Assembly (NCBI RefSeq): GCF_013626205.1
Contig: NZ_QHJE01000001.1
Coordinates: 682,001-746,000 of the forward strand
Direction: 5' to 3'
DNA: 64,000 nt
DNA from: Hyphomicrobium methylovorum
Lineage (GTDB): Bacteria > Pseudomonadota > Alphaproteobacteria > Rhizobiales > Hyphomicrobiaceae
Under the pieces are notes generated by a model, which saw only the letters and a program-made list of their open reading frames with translations, searched no databases and was not told the DNA's origin. Both the position numbers and the translations under genes were made by a program. Below are positions 50,319 to 59,101 of the stretch, piece after piece. Position 1 is the first letter of the stretch; each line of letters opens with the position of its first letter.

Positions 50319-51677
50319 CTATTTCTCGCGGAATGCCTTCGAGAAGCTGTCCGTCACCGGCTCCATGATGTAGTCAAAGAACGTCCGTTCGCCGGTTTTG
50401 ATGTAGAGATCAGCTGGCATGCCGGGTGTCGGTTTGAAGTTTGCCACTTTCGCCCGCACGTCCTTTTCGTCGAGCTTGACGCGAACGATGAACGAACCGC
50501 GATCGGATTGCTCCGGCGTTTCTGTCCGCATCTGCGGGCGATCGGAAATGGTATCGGCCGAAACATAGCTGACTTCGCCATCGATCATCGGCGTGACACG
50601 CTGGTTGAGCGCGGAAAGCCGGACGACAGCAGCCTGTCCGTTCTTCACATGCACGACCTGATTTGGGCTGATGCGCGCCTCGATCACAAGCTCATCGTTG
50701 ACCGGAAGAAGCTCCAGTATCGTACCGCCTGCGGAAACGACGCCGCCACGCGTATGCTGATTGAGCTTGACCACGATGCCACGCACCGGAGCCGTTACAT
50801 TGGTTCGCTCGACAATGTCTTTTGCCGACCGTATCTGCTCTGTCACGTCATCGAGATCCGACTCGGTCTGACGTAGTTCCTCCACCGACTTTTGCATCGA
50901 CGTGGAATGAATAGACGCAATCTGCTGCTCTGCGCGCGCGATCTGCTGGCGGCTATCGGCGACACGTCCGACAAGACTTCCCATCTCGCCAGTCAGCGCC
51001 GCTTCATCACGCTGTACGGCATATACTTCCGTTCGACGGATCAAGTCTCGCGACAGCAAGTCGGTCTTGGCTTTCAGCTCTTCGCGAAAGATATCGAGAC
51101 GCTGTTGGGTTGCGGTGATCTGCGCCTGATAGCCGTTGATGTTTTCGTTCAGGCCCGCGATTTCCTTGCGCAGAACCGCCTCTTCCGCCTCAATCTTCTT
51201 TTTACGCGCGTCAAGTTCCAGACGCTGACGCGCAACGATCATTTTCACTTCGGGGTCGTTGATATCAATATCCGCCGTGGTTGGAAGCTCGAAGCTCGCG
51301 CGGCCCGCCAGCTCTGACTCCAATCGGGCCTGAGCGGTGATGAGACGATATTTTCGGACCATCAGCATACGCAGCCTTGCGACGGACGTGGTGGGATCGA
51401 GACGAACCAGCGTTTGACCGGCGTCAACGAGCTGCCCTTCGCCAACTTCGACTTTGCTGACGATACCGCCTTCGAGATGCTGGATCTGCTTGTTCTGTCC
51501 GGCCGCAACGAACGTGCCTGACGTTACGACCGCGCCATCTAGCGGCGCAGTTGTTGCCCAAGCGCCAAATCCCAATCCACAGACTGCGACGACGCCGAGA
51601 CCTAACAGGCTTGGCACGCGCGAACTTCTCGGCACCGACGTGTGCCACTGGTCAATTCCCGGACAGCCAAGAAGCAT
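50319..51677 (-). CDS. Type I secretion membrane-fusion protein, HlyD/PrtE family
   Basis: 452 residues from the ATG at 51677, seven bases after AGGGG; an ATG two codons earlier is only one base from that site. Membrane segment about residues 22-42 (SLLGLGVVAVCGLGFGAWAT), lipoyl/biotinyl-like half-motifs (GGIVSKVEVGEGQLVDAGQ, VTAPVRGIVVKLNQHTRGG), a long coiled coil about 140-290 and a C-terminal beta-barrel with PGMPADLYIKTGERTFFDY. Forms the periplasmic bridge of a type I secretion system. Follows the ABC gene by about 50 bp. No TolC-like outer-membrane gene in the window. Confidence 0.92.
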   Translation of the reverse strand: MLLGCPGIDQWHTSVPRSSRVPSLLGLGVVAVCGLGFGAWATTAPLDGAVVTSGTFVAAGQNKQIQHLEGGIVSKVEVGEGQLVDAGQTLVRLDPTTSVARLRMLMVRKYRLITAQARLESELAGRASFELPTTADIDINDPEVKMIVARQRLELDARKKKIEAEEAVLRKEIAGLNENINGYQAQITATQQRLDIFREELKAKTDLLSRDLIRRTEVYAVQRDEAALTGEMGSLVGRVADSRQQIARAEQQIASIHSTSMQKSVEELRQTESDLDDVTEQIRSAKDIVERTNVTAPVRGIVVKLNQHTRGGVVSAGGTILELLPVNDELVIEARISPNQVVHVKNGQAAVVRLSALNQRVTPMIDGEVSYVSADTISDRPQMRTETPEQSDRGSFIVRVKLDEKDVRAKVANFKPTPGMPADLYIKTGERTFFDYIMEPVTDSFSKAFREK

Positions 51678-51728
51678 TTTCATTCCCCTGTTCTGTAACG
51701 CTCGTCCCTCAGACCTATTTCCAACCCG

Positions 51729-53630
51729 TCACGTCTGTGCGGCCGCCTGACGCACGAGGCGATGCAGTACGTCACGCGGAGCTCCGAAGCCTTCCATGCG
51801 GCCGCCCCGCAAAATGAGAACTTTGTCGACAGAGTTCAGGAGTGCCGGACGCTGCGTGATCAGAACGATCGTAACTCCGCGCTCTTTGGCTTTCTTCATA
51901 CTGTCGGCCAGCGCCTGCTCGCCCGAAGAGTCGAGGTTCGAATTCGGCTCGTCGAGAACGATGAGCGACGGATTTCCAAAGAACGCGCGCGCAAGCGCGA
52001 TGCGTTGTTTTTGACCTCCGGACAGCGGCGCGCCATTCCGGTCGAGAACCGTTTCGTAGCCCGCGTTCAACTGGCAAACCATCTCGTGAACGCCTGCAAC
52101 AGCTGCAGCGTCATAGATATCCTTGTCCGGCAGATCCGTGCGCAGGCGGCAGATGTTCTCTTTGATCGAACCCGGAAACAGCTCGATTTCTTGCGGCAGG
52201 TAGCCGGTAAACTCACCGAACTGACGGCGATCCCAGTTGCGGAGCTCGGTGCCGTCGAGGCGCACCTTGCCTGCAGTCGGAAAGAGGCAGCCGACCAGAA
52301 CACGTGCGAGCGTCGATTTTCCGGAACCTGAAGGTCCGACAATCGCGAGCGACTCGCCCGCCTTCAGTTCGAAACTCAAACCATTGAGCACCGGCTCGCG
52401 CGTTCCCTGCGGAATATAGAGCAGCCGCTCAACGCTAAGTTTTCCTGTTGGCTTTGGCAGACGGAGTTTGGATTTTTCCTTGCTCAAGCCTTCCATAGCT
52501 TGCCGGACGCGCGCGTAGGATGCCCGCGTCTGGATGAGCGTGCGCCAGCCTTCGATCATACCTTCGAGCGGTTGCAACGCGCGTCCACCGATGATGGATG
52601 CGGCGATCATCATTCCGCCTGTCAGAGTTCCATTGAGTGCAAGATGTGCGCCCCAGCCAAGGAGCACGATCTGCGTAATCAGGCGCACGAATTTGGAAGC
52701 ACCACTGATCCAAAAATTTCTTTCGTGAGCATTGATCTGAGACGAAAGGGCATTTGCCTGCTCACGCCCCCAATGCAGGATGCTTTCGTTGAGCATGCCC
52801 ATGGCGTTGATTACCTGGGCGTTGCGCGCGAGGGAGTCGGCGTGTGCATCAGCTTTCGATGAGAAGGATCCGGCCTGGCTCAGGGGACCCGCCGTCGCCG
52901 TCTGGTTGATGAGCGCGATGCAGAACAGGATCACGCCAGCGCCGAGAACGATCGCTCCGAGCTGCGGATGAATAAGAAAAATGACACCGAAATAGAACGG
53001 CGCGAGCGGCGCATCGAACAACAGCAGCATCGTTGGGCTGGAGAGGAAGCTGCGCACCTGATGCAGTGCCCGCAACGACTGCACGTTGCCGCCTTCACCT
53101 GTCGGCGCCGACATCACGATGCTCGCGAGGATGGGTCCGCCGAGAATGACTTCCATCGATGCAGCAAGGCGGCCGAGAACCTGACGGCGCAGAATATCAA
53201 GAATCGAAAGGGTTGCGAGAAGACCGACCGCCAGCCCGGAGAGCATCAGCAGAGTATCGAAACTGCGACTGGTCAGAACGCGATCTGAGATCTGGAAGAG
53301 ATAGATCGGCATCGTCAACATCAGAACGTTGACGAAGATAGAGAAGAGCGCGACCAACGCAAAGGTGCGCCGGGCCGTCGAACGCCATTGCGCCATTGGA
53401 TCGACGGAGCGTTCCTCTTGCGAGGAATGAGTTTCAGGCATCGCCGCAGACGCGCTGCCTGCCATAGCCTGCCGAATTCCGGAAAGGCGACGGAGAGCTG
53501 CGTGCGGCTGCTGCTGATTGCCGAGATCTTCGACGGCGCTCGAATTTGCGCCGGGCGCTACGGAAGCGCGAACGCTTCCGCCGTTATCCTCTTCGTCGCG
53601 CAATGACTTTGCGAATAGAATGTTATTCAT
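51729..53630 (-). CDS. Type I secretion ABC transporter (PrtD-like permease/ATPase)
   Basis: 633 residues. A hydrophilic N-terminal extension of about 85 residues precedes a six-helix membrane domain (about 88-365) and an ATPase domain (about 395-620): Walker A VGPSGSGKST, signature LSGGQKQRIALARA, Walker B LIVLDEPNSNLD, H-loop replaced by LITQRP (Gln in place of His), as in some PrtD-type exporters. No C39 peptidase domain. Starts 41 bp after the long repeat protein, which is therefore its likely substrate; the HlyD-like gene follows. Confidence 0.92.
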   Translation of the reverse strand: MNNILFAKSLRDEEDNGGSVRASVAPGANSSAVEDLGNQQQPHAALRRLSGIRQAMAGSASAAMPETHSSQEERSVDPMAQWRSTARRTFALVALFSIFVNVLMLTMPIYLFQISDRVLTSRSFDTLLMLSGLAVGLLATLSILDILRRQVLGRLAASMEVILGGPILASIVMSAPTGEGGNVQSLRALHQVRSFLSSPTMLLLFDAPLAPFYFGVIFLIHPQLGAIVLGAGVILFCIALINQTATAGPLSQAGSFSSKADAHADSLARNAQVINAMGMLNESILHWGREQANALSSQINAHERNFWISGASKFVRLITQIVLLGWGAHLALNGTLTGGMMIAASIIGGRALQPLEGMIEGWRTLIQTRASYARVRQAMEGLSKEKSKLRLPKPTGKLSVERLLYIPQGTREPVLNGLSFELKAGESLAIVGPSGSGKSTLARVLVGCLFPTAGKVRLDGTELRNWDRRQFGEFTGYLPQEIELFPGSIKENICRLRTDLPDKDIYDAAAVAGVHEMVCQLNAGYETVLDRNGAPLSGGQKQRIALARAFFGNPSLIVLDEPNSNLDSSGEQALADSMKKAKERGVTIVLITQRPALLNSVDKVLILRGGRMEGFGAPRDVLHRLVRQAAAQT

Positions 53631-53670
53631 TTGCCCGCACCTCGCCCCTGGTTCACTCGAATGTCAGCAC

Positions 53671-55959
53671 TCAACCGAACAGCGAGTGAAGGTGTGAGTG
53701 CAGATTGTCGAGCACAGGCAGATGGAGGTCTGTCTGGTGGGCGGGCGCATCGTCGTGCGTGTCTTGCGTCGTGTTGCTTGGCGTTCCTGATCCGATACCA
53801 ATGGCGTTTGCGAGGATCGTGGTAATACCGCCCGTATCGACCGAGATCGGCACGATGCTGCCGATCGTGCTGTCGCTGATCGCAAGATTGAATGGTGTGT
53901 AGCCATCGCTGCCTGCGGCAACGTCGTGCGAAGCAGAAGCTCCATCGCCGTCAAATGAAATCGAGCCAGACGACGATATGCCGATGCCGTTCAGCGCAGT
54001 AGACAGAAGGTCTGTGGCACCACCGCCGAGGTTCGATGCAGCGGATACGACCGAGGAGACGGCGTCTACCGGAGCCCCAACAATATCAGCCACCACACTA
54101 GAAGATGCGACGTCTCCTACGGCATGGGCGGCGCCGGATACGAGATCCGTCGCGGTGCTTGTTGCGGCGCTCGCAACATCCAGAACGGTATCGGCTGCCG
54201 TGGCGACCGTATCCGTTGCGGTCGAGGCAACGTCGTGAACCGTGTTGCCAACGTCAGAGACGACGTCGGTTGCGACGGTCGTTGCACTATTGGCAACGTC
54301 CAGCACCGTATCGACGGTCGCAACAACTGCATCCGTTGCTGTTGAAGCGACGTCGTGTACCGTGTTGCCAACATCAGAGACGACGTCCGTCGCAACGGTC
54401 GTTGCACTATTGGCAACGTCCAGCACCGTATCGACGGTCGCGACGACCGTATCCGTAGCGGTCGACGCAACGTCGTGAACCGTGTTGCCAACGTCAGAGA
54501 CGACGTCGGTCACAACGGTCGTTGCACTATTGGCAACGTCCAGCACCGTATCGACGGTCGCGACGACCGTATCTGTTGCTGTCGAGGCAACGTCGTGAAC
54601 TGTACTGCCAACGTCAGAGACGACGTCCGTCACAACGGTCGTTGCACTATTGGCAACGTCCAACACTGTATCGACGGTCGCGCCGGCCGTTCCGGTCACG
54701 GCGCTAACGACGTCAGCGACGGCGTCGCCAGCTCCGGGAAGGAGATCAGCAACGACGCCTGCAACAGCGTCAACCGCGCCAAGAGCGCCAGCAGCCGTTC
54801 CGCCGACGGTATCCGTCACTGCGCCGACAACGTGCTCGACCGTATCGCCAACAGTTGAAACGACGTCCGGAACAACGTCGACGACCGCGTCGACAACGTT
54901 CACAACGGTTCCGACCGTCGTGCCGACCGTATCGGTCACTGTTCCAACGACATTGCCAACCGTATCGCCAACAGTCGAAACCAGGTCCGGCACAACATCG
55001 ACGACCGCGTCGACGACGTTCACCACGGTGCCGACGGTCGTGCCGACCGTATCGGTCACCGTTCCGACGACGTTGCCGACCGTATCGCCGACTGTCGAAA
55101 CCAGGTCCGGAACAACGTCGACAACCGCGTCGACGACGTTCACCACGGTGCCGACGGTCGTGCCGACCGTATCCGTTACCGTTCCAACGACATTGCCAAC
55201 CGTATCGCCGACTGTCGAAACCAAGTCCGGGACAACGTCGACAACCGCGTCGACAACGTTCACGACGGTTCCGACTGTCGTGCCGACCGTATCAGTCACC
55301 GTTCCAACGACATTACCAACTGTATCGCCGACCGTCGAAACGACATCGGTCACGGTGTTGAGCACCGGCTCTACGACCGTATGATCGACGATATGGATTA
55401 CGTTGGTGATGATCGTCGTCGTGTTATTGTGGCTGTCTAAATTGAGAAAATTGTTTGTGATGTTGTTTGTCGTGTCGTGGCTGTCGATGGAAAAGAAATT
55501 ATTGACCGTACCGAACTCGCTTATGGAGATTGAAGATCCGCCGTGGCCGCCTCCAGCGGACTGAAGGCCTCCTGAAATCGTTTGAACCGGCACCAGGTCC
55601 GGGATCTTAGCGGTCATCGTGTCGATGGGCGCCATCACAACTTTTGTCTGGGCGGCGTTGCTACCCATATCGAGCGGAGTCGATTCCAGGCTTACGTGAT
55701 CGATTGGCGCTCGATTGCCTAGGGACGCGCTCGCGCCGTCGCCGGACGGCTGATTAGAATTACCGTCGCCATCGACGGTTGCTGCTTGGGCCGACTGTCC
55801 CGCAATCTCGGTCGCAACAAGGAAATTGGCCAAGAAGAACGACCACGTCAGAAAGTTCCACATGCCGCGCTGTCTATCAGGGGCCTGCTGATCCTTCGCA
55901 TCGATCGTTTCCGACTTCTTCGAAGTTCCGAATACTGAGCTACCGAATTGGAATGACAT
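53671..55959 (-). CDS. Large repeat protein, candidate type I secretion substrate
   Basis: 762 residues from the ATG at 55959 (GAGG upstream). A hydrophobic stretch about residues 33-55 (WNFLTWSFFLANFLVATEIA) follows a charged head. Then come a Ser/Asn-rich region, an Asn/Thr-rich module with DSHDTTNN and DSHNNTTT, and two tandem repeat arrays of 40-residue units rich in Val, Thr, Asp and Ala. The first type contains STVGDTVGNVVGTVTDTVG, the second SATTVVTDVVSDVG. The C-terminal about 120 residues are non-repetitive, ending LHSHLHSLFG. No RTX nonapeptides. Secretion through the adjacent ABC/HlyD pair is inferred; likely a surface or matrix protein. Confidence 0.75.
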   Translation of the reverse strand: MSFQFGSSVFGTSKKSETIDAKDQQAPDRQRGMWNFLTWSFFLANFLVATEIAGQSAQAATVDGDGNSNQPSGDGASASLGNRAPIDHVSLESTPLDMGSNAAQTKVVMAPIDTMTAKIPDLVPVQTISGGLQSAGGGHGGSSISISEFGTVNNFFSIDSHDTTNNITNNFLNLDSHNNTTTIITNVIHIVDHTVVEPVLNTVTDVVSTVGDTVGNVVGTVTDTVGTTVGTVVNVVDAVVDVVPDLVSTVGDTVGNVVGTVTDTVGTTVGTVVNVVDAVVDVVPDLVSTVGDTVGNVVGTVTDTVGTTVGTVVNVVDAVVDVVPDLVSTVGDTVGNVVGTVTDTVGTTVGTVVNVVDAVVDVVPDVVSTVGDTVEHVVGAVTDTVGGTAAGALGAVDAVAGVVADLLPGAGDAVADVVSAVTGTAGATVDTVLDVANSATTVVTDVVSDVGSTVHDVASTATDTVVATVDTVLDVANSATTVVTDVVSDVGNTVHDVASTATDTVVATVDTVLDVANSATTVATDVVSDVGNTVHDVASTATDAVVATVDTVLDVANSATTVATDVVSDVGNTVHDVASTATDTVATAADTVLDVASAATSTATDLVSGAAHAVGDVASSSVVADIVGAPVDAVSSVVSAASNLGGGATDLLSTALNGIGISSSGSISFDGDGASASHDVAAGSDGYTPFNLAISDSTIGSIVPISVDTGGITTILANAIGIGSGTPSNTTQDTHDDAPAHQTDLHLPVLDNLHSHLHSLFG
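54181..54660. repeat. Tandem 120-bp repeats, type B (four copies)
   Basis: Four consecutive 120-bp units inside the repeat protein, each encoding a 40-residue unit with SATTV, TDVVSD, TVHDVAST and TVDTVLDVAN. Units are highly similar at DNA level (for example the stretch GTTGCACTATTGGCAACGTC recurs every 120 bp), pointing to recent duplication or gene conversion. Confidence 0.9.
54841..55370. repeat. Tandem 120-bp repeats, type A (about four to five copies)
   Basis: A second array of the same 120-bp period but different sequence, encoding 40-residue units with TVGDTVGNVVGTVTDTVG, TTVGTVVNVVDAV and VDVVPDLVS. The copy nearest the type B array is degenerate (TVEHVVGAVTDTVGG), the others nearly identical. 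Confidence 0.9.
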
Positions 55960-56013
55960 TTGACCGTCCTCTAATGCCGCTCGAAAATTCTGATGGAACG
56001 TGATGGTTCGGGT

Positions 56014-56046
56014 AAAAAACCGGCCGCTCAAATGAGCGGCCGGTTT
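56014..56046 (-). terminator. Strong terminator between the two repeat-protein genes
   Basis: AAAACCGGCCGCTCA and its perfect complement around a short loop (56016-56044), with six T on the minus-strand 3' side. It ends the Cys/Pro-head gene (stop 56053) and lies only about 55 bp before the start of the next repeat gene, so that gene either has its own compact promoter or depends on read-through. Confidence 0.88.
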
Positions 56047-56052
56047 TGGCAG

Positions 56053-57540
56053 TTACGAGTGATGCGTATCGAGCAGGCTTGTGATGTTGCCGATATCGAA
56101 CAGATTGAGATTGCTCGTGAGGTGATCGAGGTCGAGATTGGTCGCGACCAGATCGCTCACCGTGTGGCTGTTAAGGACCGCGCCAACATCCGAAAGATCA
56201 ACCGATCCGAGGCTGTTGACGAGGTTTGCAGTCAGATCCGATCCGCCGAGATGCGATGCCACGTTTCCGATGATGTCGGCCGTCAGGTTGTGGCCGATGT
56301 CGGAGATGTTCGCGACCGAGGAGAGATCGTGCAGATCGAACGAAGCGATGTTCGCCACGACATCGCCGATCGAGCCGTTTGCAATGCCGCCGACGTCGGT
56401 GATGTTACCGAGACCGCCGCCAAGATTGCCGTCAGCGATGTGGCTCAGGATATCGCCGATGACAGGTGCAACGCCGGTCGTGACGTCGCCGCTCAAGACG
56501 TTACCAACAACACCCGTCACGGGAGCTGCGATATTCGACAGAACGTCGATGTTCGACAAGTTTCCGTCAGCGACGTGACCGACAAGATCCGTAACGACGG
56601 GGGCAATGTTGGTGACGTTGCCGCTCAGGACATCGGATACGACCGGGATATTGATGTCTGTCAGGTTGCCGTTGCCAATGTTGCTCAGGACCTCCGAGCC
56701 GATCGGCAGAATGTCGCCAACCGTCGCCGTCAGATGGGAAACATCCGCTACGTCGACGTTGTTGAGCACGTCACCCACGACCGGAAGAACGTTCGCAACG
56801 TCCGTGACATTGAGCAGGTTCGACACGTCGACTCCGGAGAGCACATTACCGACCGACGGGGAAAGAATATCGCCGATCGTCGTTGTTGCTCCGTTGAGCA
56901 GTCCGGTGGTGATTTCTGGATTGAGAATGCCGCCAACATCCAGGTTGTTCAGCACGCCGCCGACGTCCAAATTGTTCAGGACGCTTGGGTTCAGAACATC
57001 GTGCACCAGATCGGAGATGCCGACGTTCACGTCGCCAACGTTTAGCGTGGGGCTCAGGACACTGTTGTTGCTCAGGACGTCGCCGATCGTGTTGCCGCTC
57101 AGGATATTGCTGAGGTTCAGCAGGTTGTTGCCGGACAACAGATTGTTGAGAACACCGCCGTCGATCAGCGAGACGTTCGTCGTCGTGTCATGGCTATCGC
57201 TGACGGAATAGTTGTTGATCGTCGTCGTCGAGGTCGTGTTGTGACTATCGATAGTCGTGATGTTGTTGGTCGTGGTCGTCGTCACGTTGTGGCTATCGTA
57301 GGAATAGTAGTTGTTGGTTGTCTTGTTCATTGGTTCACAGGGCTCCGGTGGGCAATGAGTGGGAGGCGGCGAGCAATCGTCTGGCGGGCAAGGCGGCTCC
57401 GGCGGTGGCGGAGGCTCACACGGGGGAGGCTCGCAAGGCGGAGGAGGTTCGCACGGTGGCGGCTCGCAAGGCGGGGGAGGTTCACATGGCGGTGGACAGT
57501 CATGTGGCGCGCAATCCCACACAGATATCGTTTGGCTCAT
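56053..57540 (-). CDS. Cys/Pro-rich head, Asn/Val/Leu/Asp repeat protein
   Basis: 495 residues. Residues about 10-70 are almost entirely Cys, Pro and Glu (repeated CEPPPPCEPPP). Residues about 70-125 are Thr/Asn-rich with three D-S-H-(N/D) elements (YDSHNVTTTTT, IDSHNTTSTTT, SDSHDTTTN). The rest is an irregular repeat of hydrophobic/Asn/Gly/Asp segments (LNNLDVGGVLNNLDVGGIL, VGDILSHIADGNL), ending LDTHHS. No signal peptide. Shares the DSH module with the neighbouring 762-residue protein, so both may be exported by the same system and interact. No known family; likely extracellular. Confidence 0.7.
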   Translation of the reverse strand: MSQTISVWDCAPHDCPPPCEPPPPCEPPPCEPPPPCEPPPCEPPPPPEPPCPPDDCSPPPTHCPPEPCEPMNKTTNNYYSYDSHNVTTTTTNNITTIDSHNTTSTTTINNYSVSDSHDTTTNVSLIDGGVLNNLLSGNNLLNLSNILSGNTIGDVLSNNSVLSPTLNVGDVNVGISDLVHDVLNPSVLNNLDVGGVLNNLDVGGILNPEITTGLLNGATTTIGDILSPSVGNVLSGVDVSNLLNVTDVANVLPVVGDVLNNVDVADVSHLTATVGDILPIGSEVLSNIGNGNLTDINIPVVSDVLSGNVTNIAPVVTDLVGHVADGNLSNIDVLSNIAAPVTGVVGNVLSGDVTTGVAPVIGDILSHIADGNLGGGLGNITDVGGIANGSIGDVVANIASFDLHDLSSVANISDIGHNLTADIIGNVASHLGGSDLTANLVNSLGSVDLSDVGAVLNSHTVSDLVATNLDLDHLTSNLNLFDIGNITSLLDTHHS

Positions 57541-57945
57541 ATTCGGCTTCCTCGCGTAATTCGAGCATTGAGGACCTGAATGGGTTTCCGGCCATTTCTT
57601 TTGCTCATCTCAAATTACACTGCCCTATTTAGTGAAATCGCGAAGCTGTCTGAAACGACAGTGGGGTCGTGAACAAGTCGTTCAAATTCAATTATTTTTT
57701 AAAATTTCTTGACTTGGTATTTTGGTCTAATAGGACGAAAGCATACCCTCCATTCGTTCATATCCCCCTTAAACGATCGAAAAAAATGGAAGGAATGGAT
57801 CTTATTTATTATTTACTTTTTATATCAAAATGAGACGCCGTATTTTTCCTCTTCAGAATCAATTCCGAAAAAGAAATAGCGATCGATATTTTATTTAATT
57901 GGGTGCGCAGCGGCTTCAGCGTTCAACCGCAAGCACAAACAGAAA

Positions 57946-57974
57946 CACCTCGAACTCAGGGGAAGTTCGAGGTG
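57946..57974. other. Hairpin in the AT-rich gap
   Basis: CACCTCGAACT (57946-57956) with AGTTCGAGGTG (57964-57974), an 11-bp perfect stem with a seven-base loop. On the minus strand it is followed by TTTCTGTTTG, so it may be a second, back-up terminator behind the Crp/Fnr gene. Confidence 0.5.
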
Positions 57975-58080
57975 CTTCTGCTGTCCAACACGCGCGGACG
58001 GGCGGTGCTGGCTTATCTTTGTCTCAATTTTCATTGCATCGCCACAACTGGCGGAAGCGACAGTCCGCGCTGGCGAAGCG

Positions 58081-58114
58081 CGCAAAACAAAAGCCGGAGT
58101 TTTGGCTCCGGCTT
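58081..58114 (-). terminator. Terminator of the Crp/Fnr gene
   Basis: On the minus strand, AAGCCGGAG, a six-base loop, CTCCGGCTT and then TTGTTTTG. It lies about 36 bp after the stop at 58150. Confidence 0.82.
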
Positions 58115-58149
58115 ATTGAATTGGCGTTTTGTCGAATTGGCTTGCGAAG

Positions 58150-58869
58150 CTAACGCAACCGCCGCCTGCCCCGTGGCAGGTCCGACTGCAACAATTCGCA
58201 TGAATCCTGACCAGCCAACTCTGAGAGACCCTGGAGGTCTTTAATCTGTAGACGTCCGGCATCCGCAGGTTCGATCAAACCGCGCATTTTGAGCTGTGCC
58301 AGCGCAAGCGCCAGAACATCCAAACTTACCGACAAATAGTCAGCAACGACTGCGCATTCGAGATCGTTTTCGAGAACTGTGCTGTCCAGCCCTTCTCGCC
58401 CATTGCGGCTCGACAATGCACAGAGAAGCGCAGCCAGCCTCACTGTGGTGCTTTCCTGCCCAGCGCGCACAAGGCTATCGCGGCGATAAATGAACTCACG
58501 CTCGACGGCTGCATCGAGCCGGGCTTTCGCTACCGGGTCCAGATGCGTGATGTGTTCCATATCGCTCAACGGAATTTCGGAGACCGTCGTGTGCACAACG
58601 GCGTGTGCGCTCACAGCATGCCGCTCAAGGAACCCGAGACCTACGAGATCTCCGGCGAGCGCGTGCTCCACCAGTTCCGTGGTTCCGTCCGGACGCGCTG
58701 CCGTTATGCGGAGGCCGCCCGTTTCGACACGATAGATGCAGGTTTTGAGATCGTTCGCTTCGAACAGGAATTCGTTCTTTGCGAGTTCGCGATCGGGTCC
58801 GGATTCGCTCAGTTGCGAGCCCATTCCGGGTGGGGCGGGGACGGCATTCTCAATGACCGTTTGCAACAT
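58150..58869 (-). CDS. Crp/Fnr-family transcriptional regulator
   Basis: 239 residues from the ATG at 58869 (GGAG eight bases upstream; a GTG three codons earlier is possible). Cyclic-nucleotide-binding-type beta-roll about residues 25-125 (KNEFLFEANDLKTCIYRVETG split by turns, GDLVGLGFLE), dimer helix, and C-terminal HTH about 165-225 (CAVVADYLSVSLDVLALALAQLKMRGLI). No Fnr-type N-terminal Cys cluster, so not an oxygen-sensing Fe-S Fnr. Could bind cyclic nucleotide from a cyclase such as the one at 46726; the phosphate-binding motif is not classical, so ligand is uncertain. Confidence 0.87.
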   Translation of the reverse strand: MLQTVIENAVPAPPGMGSQLSESGPDRELAKNEFLFEANDLKTCIYRVETGGLRITAARPDGTTELVEHALAGDLVGLGFLERHAVSAHAVVHTTVSEIPLSDMEHITHLDPVAKARLDAAVEREFIYRRDSLVRAGQESTTVRLAALLCALSSRNGREGLDSTVLENDLECAVVADYLSVSLDVLALALAQLKMRGLIEPADAGRLQIKDLQGLSELAGQDSCELLQSDLPRGRRRLR

Positions 58870-59101
58870 TGCGCACACTCCATACGCATGCTTGCAGTTC
58901 CGGCGGTCCCCTCCTCGCCTTCAACTCTCAAGCGACATAACTCGTCCTGTATAGCGCGATAACGCGCGAAATGGCAGTCCCTCGATTGCCTTCGCGGTAA
59001 ATTGGGTACTTCCGATTGTCCTAAATCGTTAGCAGACTGAATAACCCACTGCGCCACCAGCGGTTCCAGGTTCTTGCCGCAAGAATTTTGGGTGTGGCCG
59101 T

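Larger units (their letters stand above)
57541..58149. promoter_or_regulatory. AT-rich intergenic region
   Basis: 609 bp without a supported gene. From about 57640 to 57900 it is strikingly AT-rich compared with the surrounding DNA (TTATTTTTTAAAATTTC, CTTATTTATTATTTACTTT). This probably contains the promoter of the Cys/Pro-head gene (start 57540) and may attract a nucleoid silencer. The right part holds two hairpins (57946-57974 and 58081-58114). Short frames here lack codon-usage or ribosome-site support. Confidence 0.5.

Noticed and set aside
54181..55370. Regular repeats considered as a CRISPR array
   Set aside because: Units are contiguous with a 120-bp period and coding throughout; there are no short repeats separated by unique spacers and no cas genes.
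54650..55384. Plus-strand Thr/Val/Pro-rich frame opposite the type A repeats, resembling a mucin-like protein
   Set aside because: It exists only because the 120-bp repeats keep the antisense frame open; there is no start context, signal peptide or terminator.
55993..57045. A 350-residue plus-strand frame opposite the Cys/Pro-head protein
   Set aside because: It is an antisense product of a repetitive gene (many V-x-D-V/A-D repeats) and begins within the terminator region.
57899..58244. Short overlapping frames on both strands in the gap before the Crp/Fnr gene
   Set aside because: They cross two terminator-like hairpins, lack ribosome sites and show Arg/Ser-rich random-like sequence.
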